Notes: a model not told the origin generated them from the sequence alone. Shown: positions 1-12,029, counted from the first letter of the stretch. The stretch is 64,000 nt of DNA from Cristatella mucedo (GCA_009760855.2 WPIO01000063.1:741501-805500); one strand, 5' to 3'. Program-made: numbers and translations.

Positions 1-1346
1 GAAGCATTAATATACTTGTATTCTGTTTGTTTCATATTTCTACTTAACAATGCATGTGCCACCGGTTCGTCAATCTCCTGCTCGACCTAATATGGCACCG
101 CCGGTCATGCCGGTCTGTATCTTGATATGTGGTTAGTTCACGTGAATTTAGTGTTCGAAAATATGCCAGAGACGGTGACTGGGAGTATAGGTATTTTGAT
201 ATGTAGTTAGGCCTATTACTAAATTATCAGTAGCTTCTGGTGAAAGTCACCATCTGCTGAGCTACCGTGTCAGATAAGAATTGAAGTCGAACTTGGCCGG
301 ACTACGTAGCTCGAGCAACCTTTTGATTGAAAGTTTTATGACAGGCTATACAGAAGCTCGTGTATGTAGTAATGGTAGTAGTAGATCGTTCGTATGTCAT
401 CTTAAGAGAAATTAATATCTATCTAGGTGCGCTACAACTCGCTGCAAGATAATTAATACCCAGGGGGTTAGTTACATGCGTGGTATCAAACATACTGTAT
501 ATCATAGTTAGGCCAGCATGCCTGACGGAAAACTTAACGACACACTCGTGGCTATGGGCCACTAAGGCCTGCAAAGCACATCGGAGCAGACAGATGCCTG
601 TATCTGCATGCCAGCCTGTGCTGGAGTGTTGTTCGCATGCGTATTTAGTTTGCTCATCGGTAGGCCCGAATCCCGGATCAATGCCAGTTTACCTTGGGAA
701 ATGAAGGTGGTGCTGGAAAGGGTAGAGCCAGAGTTTTTTTATTTGCACTAGCCGCTTTTTGCGGGTAGATGTTGGCGGTGGATGTGGATGGTGGTCTCCC
801 GGAAATGCCTGTACTAGAATAAAACAATCTTCAAGTGTATCGGCAGCTCATTTCAGTTGCATCTGCCTTTAATTTTCAAAAGCATTTGCCACTTAAAGGG
901 GCATGATCAACATCCATTAGCATTCATTATTAGTCTTGCATTTGATTTTCACCAAAATTCCAGAACCCAATTAAGATGGCTGCTATCAATGTGATAAAAT
1001 AAAATGTACCCACACTGTTAGTTACCTATATAGAACGCTGTCAAGTTACGTGCAGCATTTTTCTTTTAAACGATCTAGACTTGCCAGTTTCATTCTTGAG
1101 CACCAGGCTCTACTGGAAGCAGCATATAGTGATCTCAGTGCCAGCTGGATGGTCAGCACCAGCTATAGGGTATTGGGTAGCTGGTGTACAGCTGCAATAC
1201 GAAAGTTTGACAGTTATCTCTTTGACTATTTAACACCAAAAGGTTGTGTCATAAAAGATTCTGTGCTACTCGAGTAGAGCAGGAAGATTTTTTAATCATT
1301 TAATTTAGGTATATTTCTGTTAGCCTCTGCCTGATGTGGACTGGAT
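1..1346. other. Intergenic, no recognised feature
   Basis: AT-moderate sequence with only short open frames (75 codons or fewer) in several directions. None shows a recognisable domain, and no tRNA-like or LINE-like segment is visible. I see nothing to annotate. Confidence 0.5.
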
Positions 1347-1550
1347 CTAATAATAATAATAATGCAATTGATAAAGCGACCTCAGAGAACTCAATCTCTT
1401 TCTAGGCGCTTTACATTTGCTGCAAAGGGAAACGCGATTGAATGGTGAGTAATATCATGCTTGATAAACAACATGAATAACATTGTTAAGAGTGACATGC
1501 ACAGGGTCAGCATGCAAGTGTGCTTAGTGGCAGGATGCTAACAGGAGACT
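1347..1550 (-). mobile_element. LINE-1 3' end (5'-truncated L2/CR1-like)
   Basis: Reads 3' to 5' on the plus strand. It starts with a TAA microsatellite, then the hairpin segment (AAAGCG...TCAGAGAACTCAATCTC...GGCGCTTT-like) and the 3' untranslated part shared with the copies at 12737, 53742 and 60017. Only the terminal 200 bp or so are kept. That is the usual outcome of target-primed reverse transcription that stopped early. There is no coding capacity. Confidence 0.8.
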
Positions 1551-1604
1551 ATTGATGCAAGATCCAGAGACCCTACTAATAGAGAAAATAAGAATTTTTC
1601 TGGT

Positions 1605-1870
1605 TACCGCCCTAAGAAAACTAAATCTCTTTCCATGTCATCTCCGTATGCTATAAAAGAATCATGTCACAGTAATTAGTGATAACATGCAGTGTCAGCA
1701 TGTATAAGCATACAAAAGACAGTTCACATGGACTCCGCAAATGCTGTGAGGAGCAAGTGGTTTTTACCTTTGTTTTGAATGTCACGGGAATGTGAAAATG
1801 TTAGTTGGGATGTAGTTTGCTGTTTTGGGAGCATGCAAACTAAAAGCACGGTTGCCAGCTAAACGACTTT
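1605..1870 (-). mobile_element. Diverged LINE-1 3' fragment
   Basis: Contains weakly matching versions of the LINE-1 hairpin (CCGCCCTAAGAAAACTAAATC), of the CAGTGTCAGCATGTATAAGCAT block and of the GGAGCATGCAAACTAAAAGCACGGT block. The order is the same as in the copy at 12737. It is clearly older than its neighbours at 1347 and 1900. The three lie in a row on the same strand, so they may be independent insertions or one element split by later events. Confidence 0.6.
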
Positions 1871-1899
1871 GGTCGGGCTAGCAGGTGGCACGATGCCTT

Positions 1900-2620
1900 A
1901 ATAATAATAATGCACTTGATAAAGCGCCCTCAGAGAACTCAAATCTCTTCCTAGGCGCTTTACATTTGCTGCATGATCAGGAGGTACTTCGGATATGTAG
2001 GCTTGAGTAAGCAAATGACGGGACCTAAAAGTGAGTTGCAAAACCTTGGAAGTCGATACACCACTTGATATGGATGGAGCCAGTACAGCTCGGTGAGACG
2101 TGGTCCAATTGGGAAATGGTGATACGTTCACGACAGAAGCATATCTGCAGAGTATTGCACCAACTGTAAGCGAGTGCATTGTTGCACAGACAGGAAAATC
2201 TGCGAGTTACAGAAGTGGAAGCAAGATGACACAAATGCACGAACCAACTTGGATGTGTGGTATCTCTGTCTAAGCAGACCCGAATTTTAGCGATGTTGCA
2301 TTGCAGAAAGTAGGCAGACGTGACTCGGGAGCTGATGTGGTCATCTTGTGAAAGGTCACTTTAGAACAGGACACCCAGATCGTGTGCATATGGTGCGGTA
2401 GACATATGTTGGAGCACATTTTGAGGTTTATGTTTTCCAATTTCGTAGTAGTACTAGGCTTGTCCTAAACTAGTAAGTTGGTTTGATCGTCATTCAATTT
2501 CAGAAATTTTGCTGCTATACTATTGCGAATGTCAGCAATATATGACCAAGCGTAGATCCCTGGGGTAACCCTGTACTTTAGAGGACCTGTAAGACCGTTG
2601 CCCTTTGACCTAAATGCTCC
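1900..2620 (-). mobile_element. LINE-1 copy with partial RT C-terminal region
   Basis: Begins with a TAATAATAATAATGCACTTGATAAAGC tail and hairpin. It then jumps over part of the 3' region into the part encoding the end of the polyprotein. The minus-strand translation in mixed frames shows remnants of the conserved block that reads CNS..AGLP......LQ in better copies. It runs up to a segment matching the GACCCCTGAGGTACCCC block (the GVPQGSVLG box) of the 60-kb copy. There is a deletion next to the tail and there are several frameshifts, so it is dead. Confidence 0.7.
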
Positions 2621-3444
2621 GAAGTCTCACTGAGAGGGCCCTAAAGATATTCGAGAGATAAAGCCGGCGAGCTCAGCCACCACGTGATGTCCGGATGAAG
2701 CTGGTTACAGGAGCTTTCCACTTATGCTGAGATATTGCAAGCGGTAAGTGTCGTTTTACCGCAGCTCTGGCTGGCCGGCTGTGCGAGCAACCGCAAAATG
2801 ACTCAAGTCACCAACACTGTGTGCCCGATACATTATGTTACTTTTGGCATCTTAAGAGATTTCTAAAAAGCAATATTGTTCATCATTTGGATAGTTGGCT
2901 CCGAAGGCGCAGGCGGGCCACTCGGCATTCTTCTCTGCGCCTGCCTAAAGGATTTACCTATGTATCCCCAGCACGATCGCTACTTCAAAGAAATAAGATC
3001 TCTAAAAAATGAGTCAACCCGAAAACCGAAAACACTCCGCCCCAGCCTTTGAACTCATCTTCAAAAAGTGAACTCCCTAGAAAAAAAGCCAAAAACTGCT
3101 GCTGGCGCATCGCCCGACACGACTCTCGAGCCGAAATGCCTCTCCGTCAGTTGATCCGCTGCTTGGCAGCTCGGTAGCCACTGTAGAGGGTCAGCAGACT
3201 TTTCAAGGACTTCCTAGACTGAAGAGGGCACGCTCGGCTTCTGCGCTGCCCTCTGCTGGGGAGGGGGCAGCGAGTACCGCATACCTCATCCGACCCGGAT
3301 GGGTGTGGACGAGGGCCTTGGGTGCCCATCGCTGCCACCTCCCCATCGATTTGGGTTCCAATCCAAACCTAAATTGTGCAGTGCCAGTGATATACAGGGT
3401 AGATGGGAGGTGCTGGAGAAAGACTTTATGATGAATAGTATCAA
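2621..3444. other. Intergenic, no recognised feature
   Basis: Mixed-composition sequence. The open frames are short and overlap each other on opposite strands. No repeat family of the window is recognised here. Confidence 0.4.
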
Positions 3445-3595
3445 AATGCTGACCCTGTGCATGTCACCTCTTACCACGTTATTCATGTTGTTTATCAAGT
3501 ATGATACCACTCACAATTCGGTCGTATTTCCTTTGCAGAAAATGTAAAGCGCCTAGAAAGAGATTGAGTTCTCTGAGGGCGCTTTATTAAGTGTG
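3445..3595 (+). mobile_element. LINE-1 3' end, plus orientation
   Basis: Holds the final LINE-1 block in forward orientation: the CTGACCCTGTGCATGTCACCTC segment, then CAGAAAATGTAAAGCGCC. The terminal hairpin has arms AAAGCGCC (3546-3553) and GGCGCTTT (3578-3585). The tail is TTATTAAGTG without a long TTA run. This is the cleanest view in the window of the 3' stem-loop, a structure commonly recognised by the element's own reverse transcriptase. Confidence 0.75.
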
Positions 3596-6024
3596 TAGCA
3601 CAGCGAAGGCCTGACTCAGTTTTAGAGTGCATGAGAATTGCTCAGCAGGAAAACACCTCTGTTCTAGAGCAAGGGGACGCAGAGGTCGCTGAGGTGATTG
3701 ATATTGGCTGGGTTGTCAAGCCTATTGTCCCAGCTAGTTATATAATGATAGGGCGACGCTCGCTGGGAGCCTCTTCTTCATCTTCGGCTCCGTCTCGACG
3801 CCGTCGCCGGTAGTTGTCGGACTCGTTTCTCTGAAAGCGAGAGAGGAGGGCGGGCTGTTCGCCTGTGATCGAGGGACACGACGGGGCAGCGCCATGAGGA
3901 TTCGGTGAACGCCACCGAATACGGTCGTATAGCGCTCGAGCTCGCATTTTTGTGTTCCTTCTGTGTTTTGTGTGTCTGCGCATACACGTGGTCTCCGGTC
4001 AGAGTCTAGGCTCCGGTTCGGGCTCCTCGTCCTATTTGGGTCGTTCTCCACAATAGACGCTGGTAGCCTAAGTGAGGAGACGTATTCCCTCGCAAGAGTG
4101 CTTGTGCCATTGAGTGCATGTGAGGAATGTGGAGATAAAGCTGAGCTAGACGCGAAGCGACTGTGCGCTTGCGAATAAAGCTCACTACAATCTCCAATTT
4201 GTGTGTCTCGCTTTCCACTTCACGCCGCGGACTCACGACCCCTTTTAGAAACGATAAATAGGTCAGCGCCAGAAACGCTCGTTTGCGTGGCGGCCTGCTT
4301 ATTGCGTGTTGACGCGAACCGAACGGCATTAGGCACTAGGTTACGCCCCTTGGTAAGCGGCAGGTTAAGCCTACTCCGACGAGCCTTCGGCGTTACAAGT
4401 GTATTATTATTATTATAATGCTGCCAAAAGATTTAGCAAGGCAAGCACAGAGATTCTTCATAAGTCTGCATTTTTGAGAAAGTCCTTATGCACTTGCAGC
4501 AAAGCTGAGTATGAAGAGTGATTAGTTCTGAAATCTGAGCCTCATTGTTCAACATGGGTAAAACAACTCCATCACTAACGTTCGCACTGTCATTGGCAAG
4601 CTGGACTTCCCGGCAGCTGGTCTTTGCCGATTAACTCGGCTATTGTATGCCGTCTGATCAAATAGCTAAATCAAAAAGAACATCTACGAGTGACATAACT
4701 GTCTGCAAAGTTTAGTGTTCAGAAAAGCGAGCATCTTTTGACCAATTCATGCAATAGCAGAAACATGTTAACTGCCTTGAAAGGGCTAACTTCCCAACAG
4801 ATCTCTGTGTGGAAAGCCTGCGGCCCTAGAAACGGTGGTTGCTGGGTCACTGACTCTTGTGAAGGGTTGCTGGTGTGCACATTTGAGCAGCCTACAAGTC
4901 GTGAGTACCTGCTGATGAGTCTCAATTCTCCTCTGTTCTCCTCCTGCCTTAATGATCTAGAGCATCGTCTGGCTTTGGTGGGCATACCAAAGGCTAGCAG
5001 TGGGTGCCGACGGCCCGTACAGGCGTCATCCTTAGCAGTCCAACTAGCTGCTTCTGCACCGGCCTTTTACTATGATCTAACAGCTTTTGCGGGTGCCTTA
5101 CACATACCCCTGTCCACATGCTGACCAGTCAGCCGCACGACGAAAGAAATAAATTGTGACTGCTAACGATAATGGCAGCCACGGGGGTTTAATGCCAGAC
5201 AGTGCGGCGCCACATTTTCTTTGAGCCGACGGCTGGAGACAGCGAAATGTGGAGCCGTGGATGAAGACCCCCCCCCCCTACTGAGGATAGAGCTGGCATT
5301 GGCTTGTCCACTATGCCTGGTAGAGCTGTAGGGTAGTGTCGCGGGATTCCGACTTCAAGCTGCAAACTCGATAAAATAGGTGCTGTTTGACTGCTCTCAA
5401 ATGACACGGTTTGTGCTGTTGATTGTTAATTGATTCTCTAGAAACAAAAGATGCAACTCCTGCTGCTTAACTTGATGATTTATTCTGTTGACACTTTTGC
5501 AGCAAGTTCTGCTGAGCTTTTGCTCAAACTAGTCGAAGTTGATTGTAGGCAAGAATCGCTTTGAACTTTTGATAGAACCTGCTGTTGAACCCAAAAATGA
5601 ACCTGCGTATGGAATATGGTAACATCTAAATTTAGTCTGAGAGCCTTTATCCACCAATCTTGAATAGCCAAGTGGCAATGATGCTGAAACCGATAATTCA
5701 AACTCGAGTCTTCCTTTACTATCACCTTGAGAACAAAGCTGTAAAAATGCAAAGCTAATGAAAGGCTGTTTAACACCGGTATGCTCACTCGGTTAAGAAT
5801 AGCTTCAATTTTTCCTCTAGCTAACATTATTGTCTAAGGTGTAGAACACTTTTATTGGAACTGCAGTGTTTGTATTCATAAAGCCCGATAGGTTTTACCT
5901 TATGGAATTTTGTTTGGTGCTTCTGCAAAGTGCTTTTTAAACTCAGCAGGAGATTTGACTAGAGTAGATTGACACGTGAGACTAGCCACTGTCGTCGCTG
6001 CATGGCGAGGTTTACTTGGTTACT
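3596..6024. other. Unassigned region with two moderate open frames
   Basis: Two open frames stand out only by length: 4738-5124 (+, 128 codons) and 5480-5827 (-, 115 codons). Neither contains a motif I recognise and neither has convincing flanking splice sites. A short TTA run with an upstream GGCGTTAC-type tail at about 4370-4417 could be the end of another old retroposon. I assign no function. Confidence 0.35.
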
Positions 6025-6182
6025 GTCCCAGGGTAAGATGCTTCAGGACTCAGTCACGGGCTCAAGTCCTAGAGCAGGCAATCTTTTATTTCCCATCGAA
6101 AGTTGGTGTGATAGACACTAAGGCTGTTGTTCTTCCGCTATATAAATGAGGCTGTTGGATTAGCCTACCTTTACTTTGATCA
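6025..6182 (+). mobile_element. SINE-B, diverged copy
   Basis: The tRNA-like head keeps a weak B box (GGGCTCAAGTCC near 6058). The family body follows: TCTTTTATTTCCCA, then GGCTGTTGTTCTTCCGCTATATAAATGAGGCTGTTGGAT. It is more diverged than the copies at 12030, 47668 and 57031. Confidence 0.65.
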
Positions 6183-6239
6183 ATGAGCCTCGCCACGAGG
6201 CTGCGTCTTTGTCGTTCCAGGCTAGGGTGTGTCTAAGAT

Positions 6240-7100
6240 ATTTGCAAACCGTCCTAAGAGAACTAAATCAGGCACTTTACATATGTTGAGGAGGACCACT
6301 TCAATTGATTAGTGATAGCAGGCCGTGTCAGCACGCATAAGCTCACAACTGACAATCCACACGGAGAGCAAATGCTGCAAGGAATAAATAGGTGAGCTAT
6401 TAGCCTTTTGAAATGTCAAGTCTGAGGGTGCCGTGACGTCAGTTGAGAATGAATTCTATGGTTTTGGAGCATATGAACTGAAAGCACGGTCTTCGAAGGA
6501 TTTGAGGTTGGTTAAACGCACAAATTCACGACTTGAGTCACAGGTATAGGTGGTAAGTAGCAAAGCCTGATCGGTTGGCCGTAACAAGAGAATTGACTTA
6601 AAGGTAAAGGTCAGTGGCAGGACCTTGAAGTAGATATGCAGTATGATCGGGAGGCAATGCAGGTCGGTGAGAAGTCGTTTGATGTGGCAATTGCGGTATT
6701 CACGACAGACAAGCCTAGCTGCTGAGTTTCGCCATCTGTAAGAAACGTATTTCGCGGCAGGGAGACGTTCGAAAAGTGACTTATAAGTCTTGATGCGATG
6801 TCACAAATGCATAGACCAACCGCAGGCTCCGAAGCCCATATTTTTGCAATGGTACATGGCTAGATACGTAGGCAGATTTGAGTGTGAATATAATGAAATC
6901 ATCTAGTGAAACATCACTCTGGAACAGGGCTCCCAGAATTCTTACAGATGTAACTGGAGATAATATTGGCGGACCCAATTTGGAGGGCTCTTCTTTCCAA
7001 TTTCTTCGGAACACTAAATATGTTCGTAACTAGTAAAAAAGTTCTATCGTCACTGAAATTGAGAAAGCTTGATGCCATTTAAGTGCGAATGCGTGCCGAT
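6240..7100 (-). mobile_element. Older LINE-1 copy, long but decayed
   Basis: Matches LINE-1 block by block over about 850 bp: hairpin region (CCTAAGAGAACTAAATC), CGTGTCAGCACGCATAAGC, GGAGCATATGAACTGAAAGCACGGTCTTCGAAGGATTTGAGG, GCAGGTCGGTGAGAAG, TTCACGACAGACAAGCCTAGCT and ATAGACCAAC. The last two lie in the part encoding the C-terminal region of the polyprotein. Many substitutions and indels break the frame. The TTA tail is missing. Confidence 0.7.
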
Positions 7101-7224
7101 GGGGAAAGTTTTGACCTGCTAGAAGGGAGAGAGGGATCAAAGCAATGGCAACTCGGCGTCAGGATTCGTTAATTAGGCAGGTAGCCGAGACGAAGCAAAA
7201 GATGTGGTAAGCTGCGCCATCTCT

Positions 7225-7960
7225 GTTAGTTCCTGCATTGTTTCGAGCTGCTCCAGTGGCATGCTCTCTCTCAAGCTCTGCAGTGCACCACTCTAGCAGG
7301 CGAAATTACGAATATAACGCGACGGCTGCTCTTAAAGTGTGCCTACGGAATCCTCTTTCGACATGCACAAAACCCCCTAATGATATAAATATTCTGGACG
7401 ACGCTCTTAATCGGTTTGCTGTGACCGAGACTTAGTTGAAATTGACCAACTGTCCGAGTAACCGGCACCACCTAGACACACGTCTCTTTCAACCATACTC
7501 CGAGGTTAATAAAATCTGTCAGTGGTATAGACATTTCGCTCGTTCCTCCCTTAATTTCAAGCCATTTGTAGTGCTTTCGTAGTCTCTAGTGCTCAGTCCC
7601 TCCAACAGCAAGCTGCCTCTGTCTGGTGGCAATAATTATGGCCCCGCCCAATGTACCAATAGGCTTTATTTCAGATTGTTCTATCTTATTTTAATTTGGA
7701 AATTTACGAGCCACATGATGCAGGTGATTACTACTTATTTTGGCAATGCAGCCAACCCCTTTTATTCTGAATTTTCCCACATTGACTGATTTTTATTCTC
7801 AGGCTCATGTACATGGGCCCCACTCGTAGCTAAGATTATACACCCGAACAAATGCTCTTCCGCGATTGCTTACCTGTCAACTCAAATTATTACCAAATGC
7901 TGTACATCGGACCACATTCGGATCCTATTCAGTCTGTATTCAATATCCTCTTCGGTAACG
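7225..7960 (+). mobile_element. LINE endonuclease-domain remnant, plus strand
   Basis: Broken frames encode a recognisable AP-endonuclease-like domain of an L2/CR1-type LINE. A segment near 7390-7435 reads ILDDALNRFAVTET, the position of the LALTETWL motif in such elements. After several frameshifts, a segment near 7880-7930 reads CTSDHIRILFSLY, matching the catalytic SDH motif close to the domain's end. Stops lie in between, so the element is inactive. It probably belongs to the LINE-1 family, but no overlap with a 3' end proves this. Confidence 0.6.
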
Positions 7961-8084
7961 AACGTCGTCTGCAAATAGAACCTCAAGACCCTTGACATTA
8001 CGAGGTCCTAAAAATATATTCCTCGCTCCTTGTGCCGTATCCTCCATTCTAAATGTCCCACTAATGGAGTGCGTCAACGTGACA

Positions 8085-8400
8085 CTAGCCAGTGTTCTTG
8101 ACTAGTTTGCTTCGAGGGGACTGCCGACTGCTCGAAACCGCGGAAGGTGCTCCAATACTGGTTTGTATTGGTCTCTCGGAATGGCAGAAAGAGAAACTTG
8201 TCAGGGTTTTGACGTCAGTTAAGGCCGAGCAATCAGTCGATTTCAGCCTGGTCTCGGTCAATGCAAACGGGTCTAGGGCGTCGTCAAGAATCATGTTTCA
8301 TATTGGAGGTTTTTTCTACGACCAACCCGTTTTCCATAGATACACTTTTAAGTGTGACCACCTAGGTTTTAGCCTGCCAGAGGACCTCCAAGTGGGAGCG
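8085..8400 (-). mobile_element. LINE endonuclease N-terminal fragment, minus strand
   Basis: The minus-strand frame ending at 8085 contains ILDDALDPFALTETRLK, followed by SFSFCHSERP. This is the same endonuclease segment as in the plus-strand remnant at 7225-7960, in opposite orientation. It is truncated after this point and lacks the SDH end. The two pieces converge, so they are either separate insertions or the products of a 5' inversion during one insertion. Confidence 0.6.
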
Positions 8401-8796
8401 ATTTACTGAATTTATCGCGGTGTTTGAGGGAGAGCGTGCTTGGTGTTTCGAAGCAATATGAGTCCAATATGTGGGAAATATTGGAGGTTCGTGCCACAAG
8501 CCACTCTGTCGTTTTGTCGGGGCTTCCCGTGGGAGATGCTCAATTCACGAACCAGAGTGGCAGAAGCAGAGGCAAGCGTTTGAATGGCAATTAGGGAACG
8601 ATAATGGGCACGCACGATCGTAGCGAATAGTGCGGTCAGTAAGAGCTGGCGAAGCTAGTTGCAGCTGGCAGAAGTGCGGGATGGTGGAGTGTGGTGGGAG
8701 TACTTGCCGACTGGACGAGGGTCATTTAGATATCTGTAAGCTTGTAATTTCTGATGTGCTACGTTAAAAAAGGCGCTGCAACAGCTTAAGCATAAT

Positions 8797-8937
8797 TCAT
8801 TTTTATAGTGCCCAAAGAGAACTTAATCTCTATTCAGGCGCTTCACGTGTGCCACGGGGCTCGAGCCCGCGACCTCGGCCAGAACTTGGTCGGGGCGAGC
8901 ACCTTAACCACACTGAAATCCGTAGCCCGAGAGATTA
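8797..8937 (-). mobile_element. SINE-A, near full length
   Basis: On the minus strand it reads as a tRNA-like head with A box (TGGTTAAGGTGCTCG) and B box (GGGCTCGAGCCC) at the spacing expected for RNA polymerase III. The tail, TGAAGCGCCTGAATAGAGAT through GGGCACTATAAAAATGAATT, is clearly related to the LINE-1 3' hairpin. This is the best SINE-A copy in the window and shows the tRNA-head plus LINE-tail design most clearly. Confidence 0.75.
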
Positions 8938-10127
8938 CGCTCGTTACGGCGATAGTCTTGCCTGCGCGTGACAAATACCCGCGATACTGGCTCTACGAAG
9001 CTCAGATAATAAGTCGTATGGGCCGCGCCAATACACGCCGGTATTCCGACTATAGGTGAGCATGGCCGCCAGCAATACAACGCACCCACCCTATACCTTG
9101 ATATAAAAAATCCGTGCTGTTTTCCGAGTCCAGTCTGTTTCATAACCATAGAGAGGTACAAGTGAATTACTGCTCTAGGGCCCAGGGTAGGACACATTGA
9201 CTATATACTCGTAAAAAGTCAAAGGAAGTTTCACTGTTCCACTACAATGCAAGCCCGAACGGCCGCTGACCTAGTTGTAAGCCTAACCTAGCTGGTGAGC
9301 CTGGCCTATTGTAGCGCCAGGACTCCGTACCGCGCGACCTGGGTCGACGAGTGCTCGAATCCTACCTTCCGACTCTTTCTGATTGCGACGTTTCTATATG
9401 TGAGCCGTTCGCTCGGCTTTGACAGCACTAAGCTCCCGAACTTCTCCAGCCACATTCTGTCTCATAGTTTGTCGTATGCGACACTTACGTTGAGTTTTGG
9501 CAGTGTTAGCTTTCGCCCGTGAAATATTATGGAAAACTCCAAATTCGCTTTGGAAGGTTGCCTGAGTGTTCTGTGATCTAGCTGGTGAGCCAGCCTCACT
9601 AACTACCAAACGTAAGAGCTCTTAGCTGATATAACAAAATTTTTATATTAAGAAAAATTAATACGAATTTCATAACTATATTTAATAATTTTCTTATACA
9701 ACGGATACAAATCTATTTTTATGGAGTTTATTCGTCAGCGTCAGGTAGCGAATTATCGTTGAGTTTCGGACGTTCTGATCATGTTAAAATTATATTATCA
9801 TCTGTATAGTAATGAATTGGAGAGTCACGAGCAGATTCTATTCATGTGTGCTCATAGCTAACCAACGGCAGGCGCAACACAACTTCCGGTCGATAGCGCT
9901 CACCCTGGCAGCTCTCCAATACTCCATCGCGGTCAAGCGCCAGACGCCACTTCGGGTGACAGTAACGGGTCGTAGTGCAGCGAGCGGAAGATGCAAGAAT
10001 GCCATGGCCACCCTTTGAACAACCCTTTTAAAGTTCGTAGTCCTGGGCAGTGTTGGCTTCTCCATTTGCCATTTCAGCTGCTACATCGTGCATCTGGAGC
10101 TAAATGCTACCCTGGTTTGGGCCAGAG
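8938..10127. other. Intergenic, no recognised gene
   Basis: Only short open frames are present. A stretch of about 14 bp containing CTAGCTGGTGAGC occurs twice, near 9286 and 9577, in direct orientation and about 290 bp apart. I could not connect the intervening sequence to any repeat family. Confidence 0.35.
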
Positions 10128-10310
10128 ATTACGGTGCTAGCCATTGACGACCGAGGACAAGGTGCTCGTCTTTGTCGACCAAGGTCAAAGTCCTTGTCTT
10201 TGACGACCGAAGTCGTGGGCTCGAGCCCTGTGGCCTATATGAAGTGCGTGAATAGAGATTCAGTTCTCCTCTTAGGGCACTATGCAATTGAATTATTTTT
10301 TCTTTTTCAC
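10128..10310 (+). mobile_element. SINE-A copy with expanded head
   Basis: The B box region (GTCGTGGGCTCGAGCCC) is followed by the LINE-1-like tail (GAATAGAGATTCAGTTCTCCTCTTAGGGCACTAT). Upstream, the GACGACCGAGG...AAGGTGCTCGTC segment is partly repeated (GTCGACCAAGGTCAAAGTCC, TTGACGACCGAAGTCG), so the tRNA-like head looks locally duplicated. Confidence 0.65.
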
Positions 10311-12029
10311 CGGTCTCGTTAGTCGGACCTGTACCCTGATCCGATACTGAAGGTTAGCATGGTAACCTCGTTCCAAGCATTCTTTAAGCATTCATTTTCC
10401 TATCGCCATATCTCTGAGTACTCTGGCGGCGGTAATGAGATCCTAACACTTGCAGCCCGCACTTTCGAGCGGCCCTGAACCAGCTGGCAGGAATGGAGCT
10501 TCCCACAATTAGGCTCCCTGAAATGTCACGAGATCAACATTGCCGTACCCGTGAGGCGCAAGCTCACCGCAGCTCGCGAGCTTCGGCCATGCAAAAAAAG
10601 CTTGGTGTGCAAGGGCCCCCTGCTAGCGTGGCGAAATGACGGCTCTTACAGGCGAGCAGCAGTTGCTGGCTGGCATTAGAACAGCGAGCTGATGCAAATG
10701 GATAGCGCCTGCAAATGGCGACTCGTCGTTGTGCGCTCCCGCACTGCAGACGATTGAAGAAGAGCCGCGGACCAGCAGCACCCAGTGAAGCAGGTAATGC
10801 AGTCCCGGTCTTCTGAATTTGACGGTCATCCATGCGCTCAGCTGGACATGGTAATCGAACCTTGACTAAGCATTCAGCAAGGATCGGTCTGTAATGCCTC
10901 AGGTAGCTCTACTGACTCACGGTGCGGTACCTGCTGTCCTAGAGAGGACTGGATCGCTTCTGCTCGGCGCCATGCCGTGTAACCCTGCCGATGTAATGGT
11001 GTCCCGCCGATTTGAGACTGCACTCAGGCGCATGTAACATGGATTCGCCCGGCTCACTTGAGTTAACGGGCCTCCGGATGGGTTTTTCTGATAAAGCTGA
11101 TGCCTCATTTGTTGATACTTTGGCTGGGCAAGCGTAGCTTGCTGGCGATTAAGCGAACAGTACGAAAACGACAATCGTGACACGGCGTATAATGAGAAGC
11201 TAGGCTCAGGACCGGCCGTGGTTTTTCCGTCTGCCAAACTTCACTTGGCTGATCGATTAGTATAGAAAGTGTCGTATGTGCCATTGGCATAGTGCCCATA
11301 GCTGAAAGTCCTACGCGATAGCCAGCTGTTGTACGTTATTAATCGCAAACCGTAAACTCAAGACCTTGAACCCTCAACCATTAGCTCTAAAAACACTAAA
11401 CTTTCAACTCGAAATCCTGGAGGCCCAAAATTCTAAACTCTGAAACAAAACCAAAAAGATATAAAAACGTGTTTAAACATATGAAAAAAAATTATTTGAG
11501 ATGCGTAAACACCGACAAAATCATAAGGCTTGTTCTTACTATTGGCACTTGACCATGATTGGATAGACATACTTATAACTATTTATGTAAAAACTTATTG
11601 ACTTACGTAGGCGTATTAATTGTTCTGATCCGGAGTTCTCAGCCAGTTGGCTGAACGTTTTCTTAAAACCATACAGCAACATTGTCTCTTTCTTCTGCCA
11701 GAAATCTTGGCCCGAGGGTACTGCTTTTCTTGGAACCGCAATTTTGGGGTCTGCCAATTGAAGGTGCCACTTTAAAAGTGGCGGAAACAGCAGCCCGATT
11801 TACTGTATATCTATGTTGTATACGGCGGTGCCTGCGACTAAACCTGAACCGATGCATTTCTTGCGGACGCCCTTTCCAAACTCACAAATTTCCACATGCG
11901 TACCTGTGCCAGGGCAGCTATGCGCTGACCTCTAGCCCGTCGACCTCTGGTGGCCACTAGCAGCAGCCTGTCTGCCAGCCAATACTTGAGCTTGACGTGC
12001 ATACTCGTGGTCGAGATGCAGTCTGCAGC
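10311..12029. other. Intergenic, no recognised gene
   Basis: Overlapping short frames on both strands, none with a recognisable domain. At 11340-11460 the plus strand is C/A-rich with loose AACCCT- and TAAACT-like words, vaguely like decayed telomeric repeat. There is no intact array. Confidence 0.35.

Noticed and set aside
4905-4960. A hammerhead-ribozyme-like CTGATGAG core
   Set aside because: No GAAA/TH counterpart with the needed helices is found at a workable distance.
11340-11460. Interstitial telomeric repeat
   Set aside because: Words such as AACCCT and TAAACT occur but never in a regular tandem of a fixed unit.
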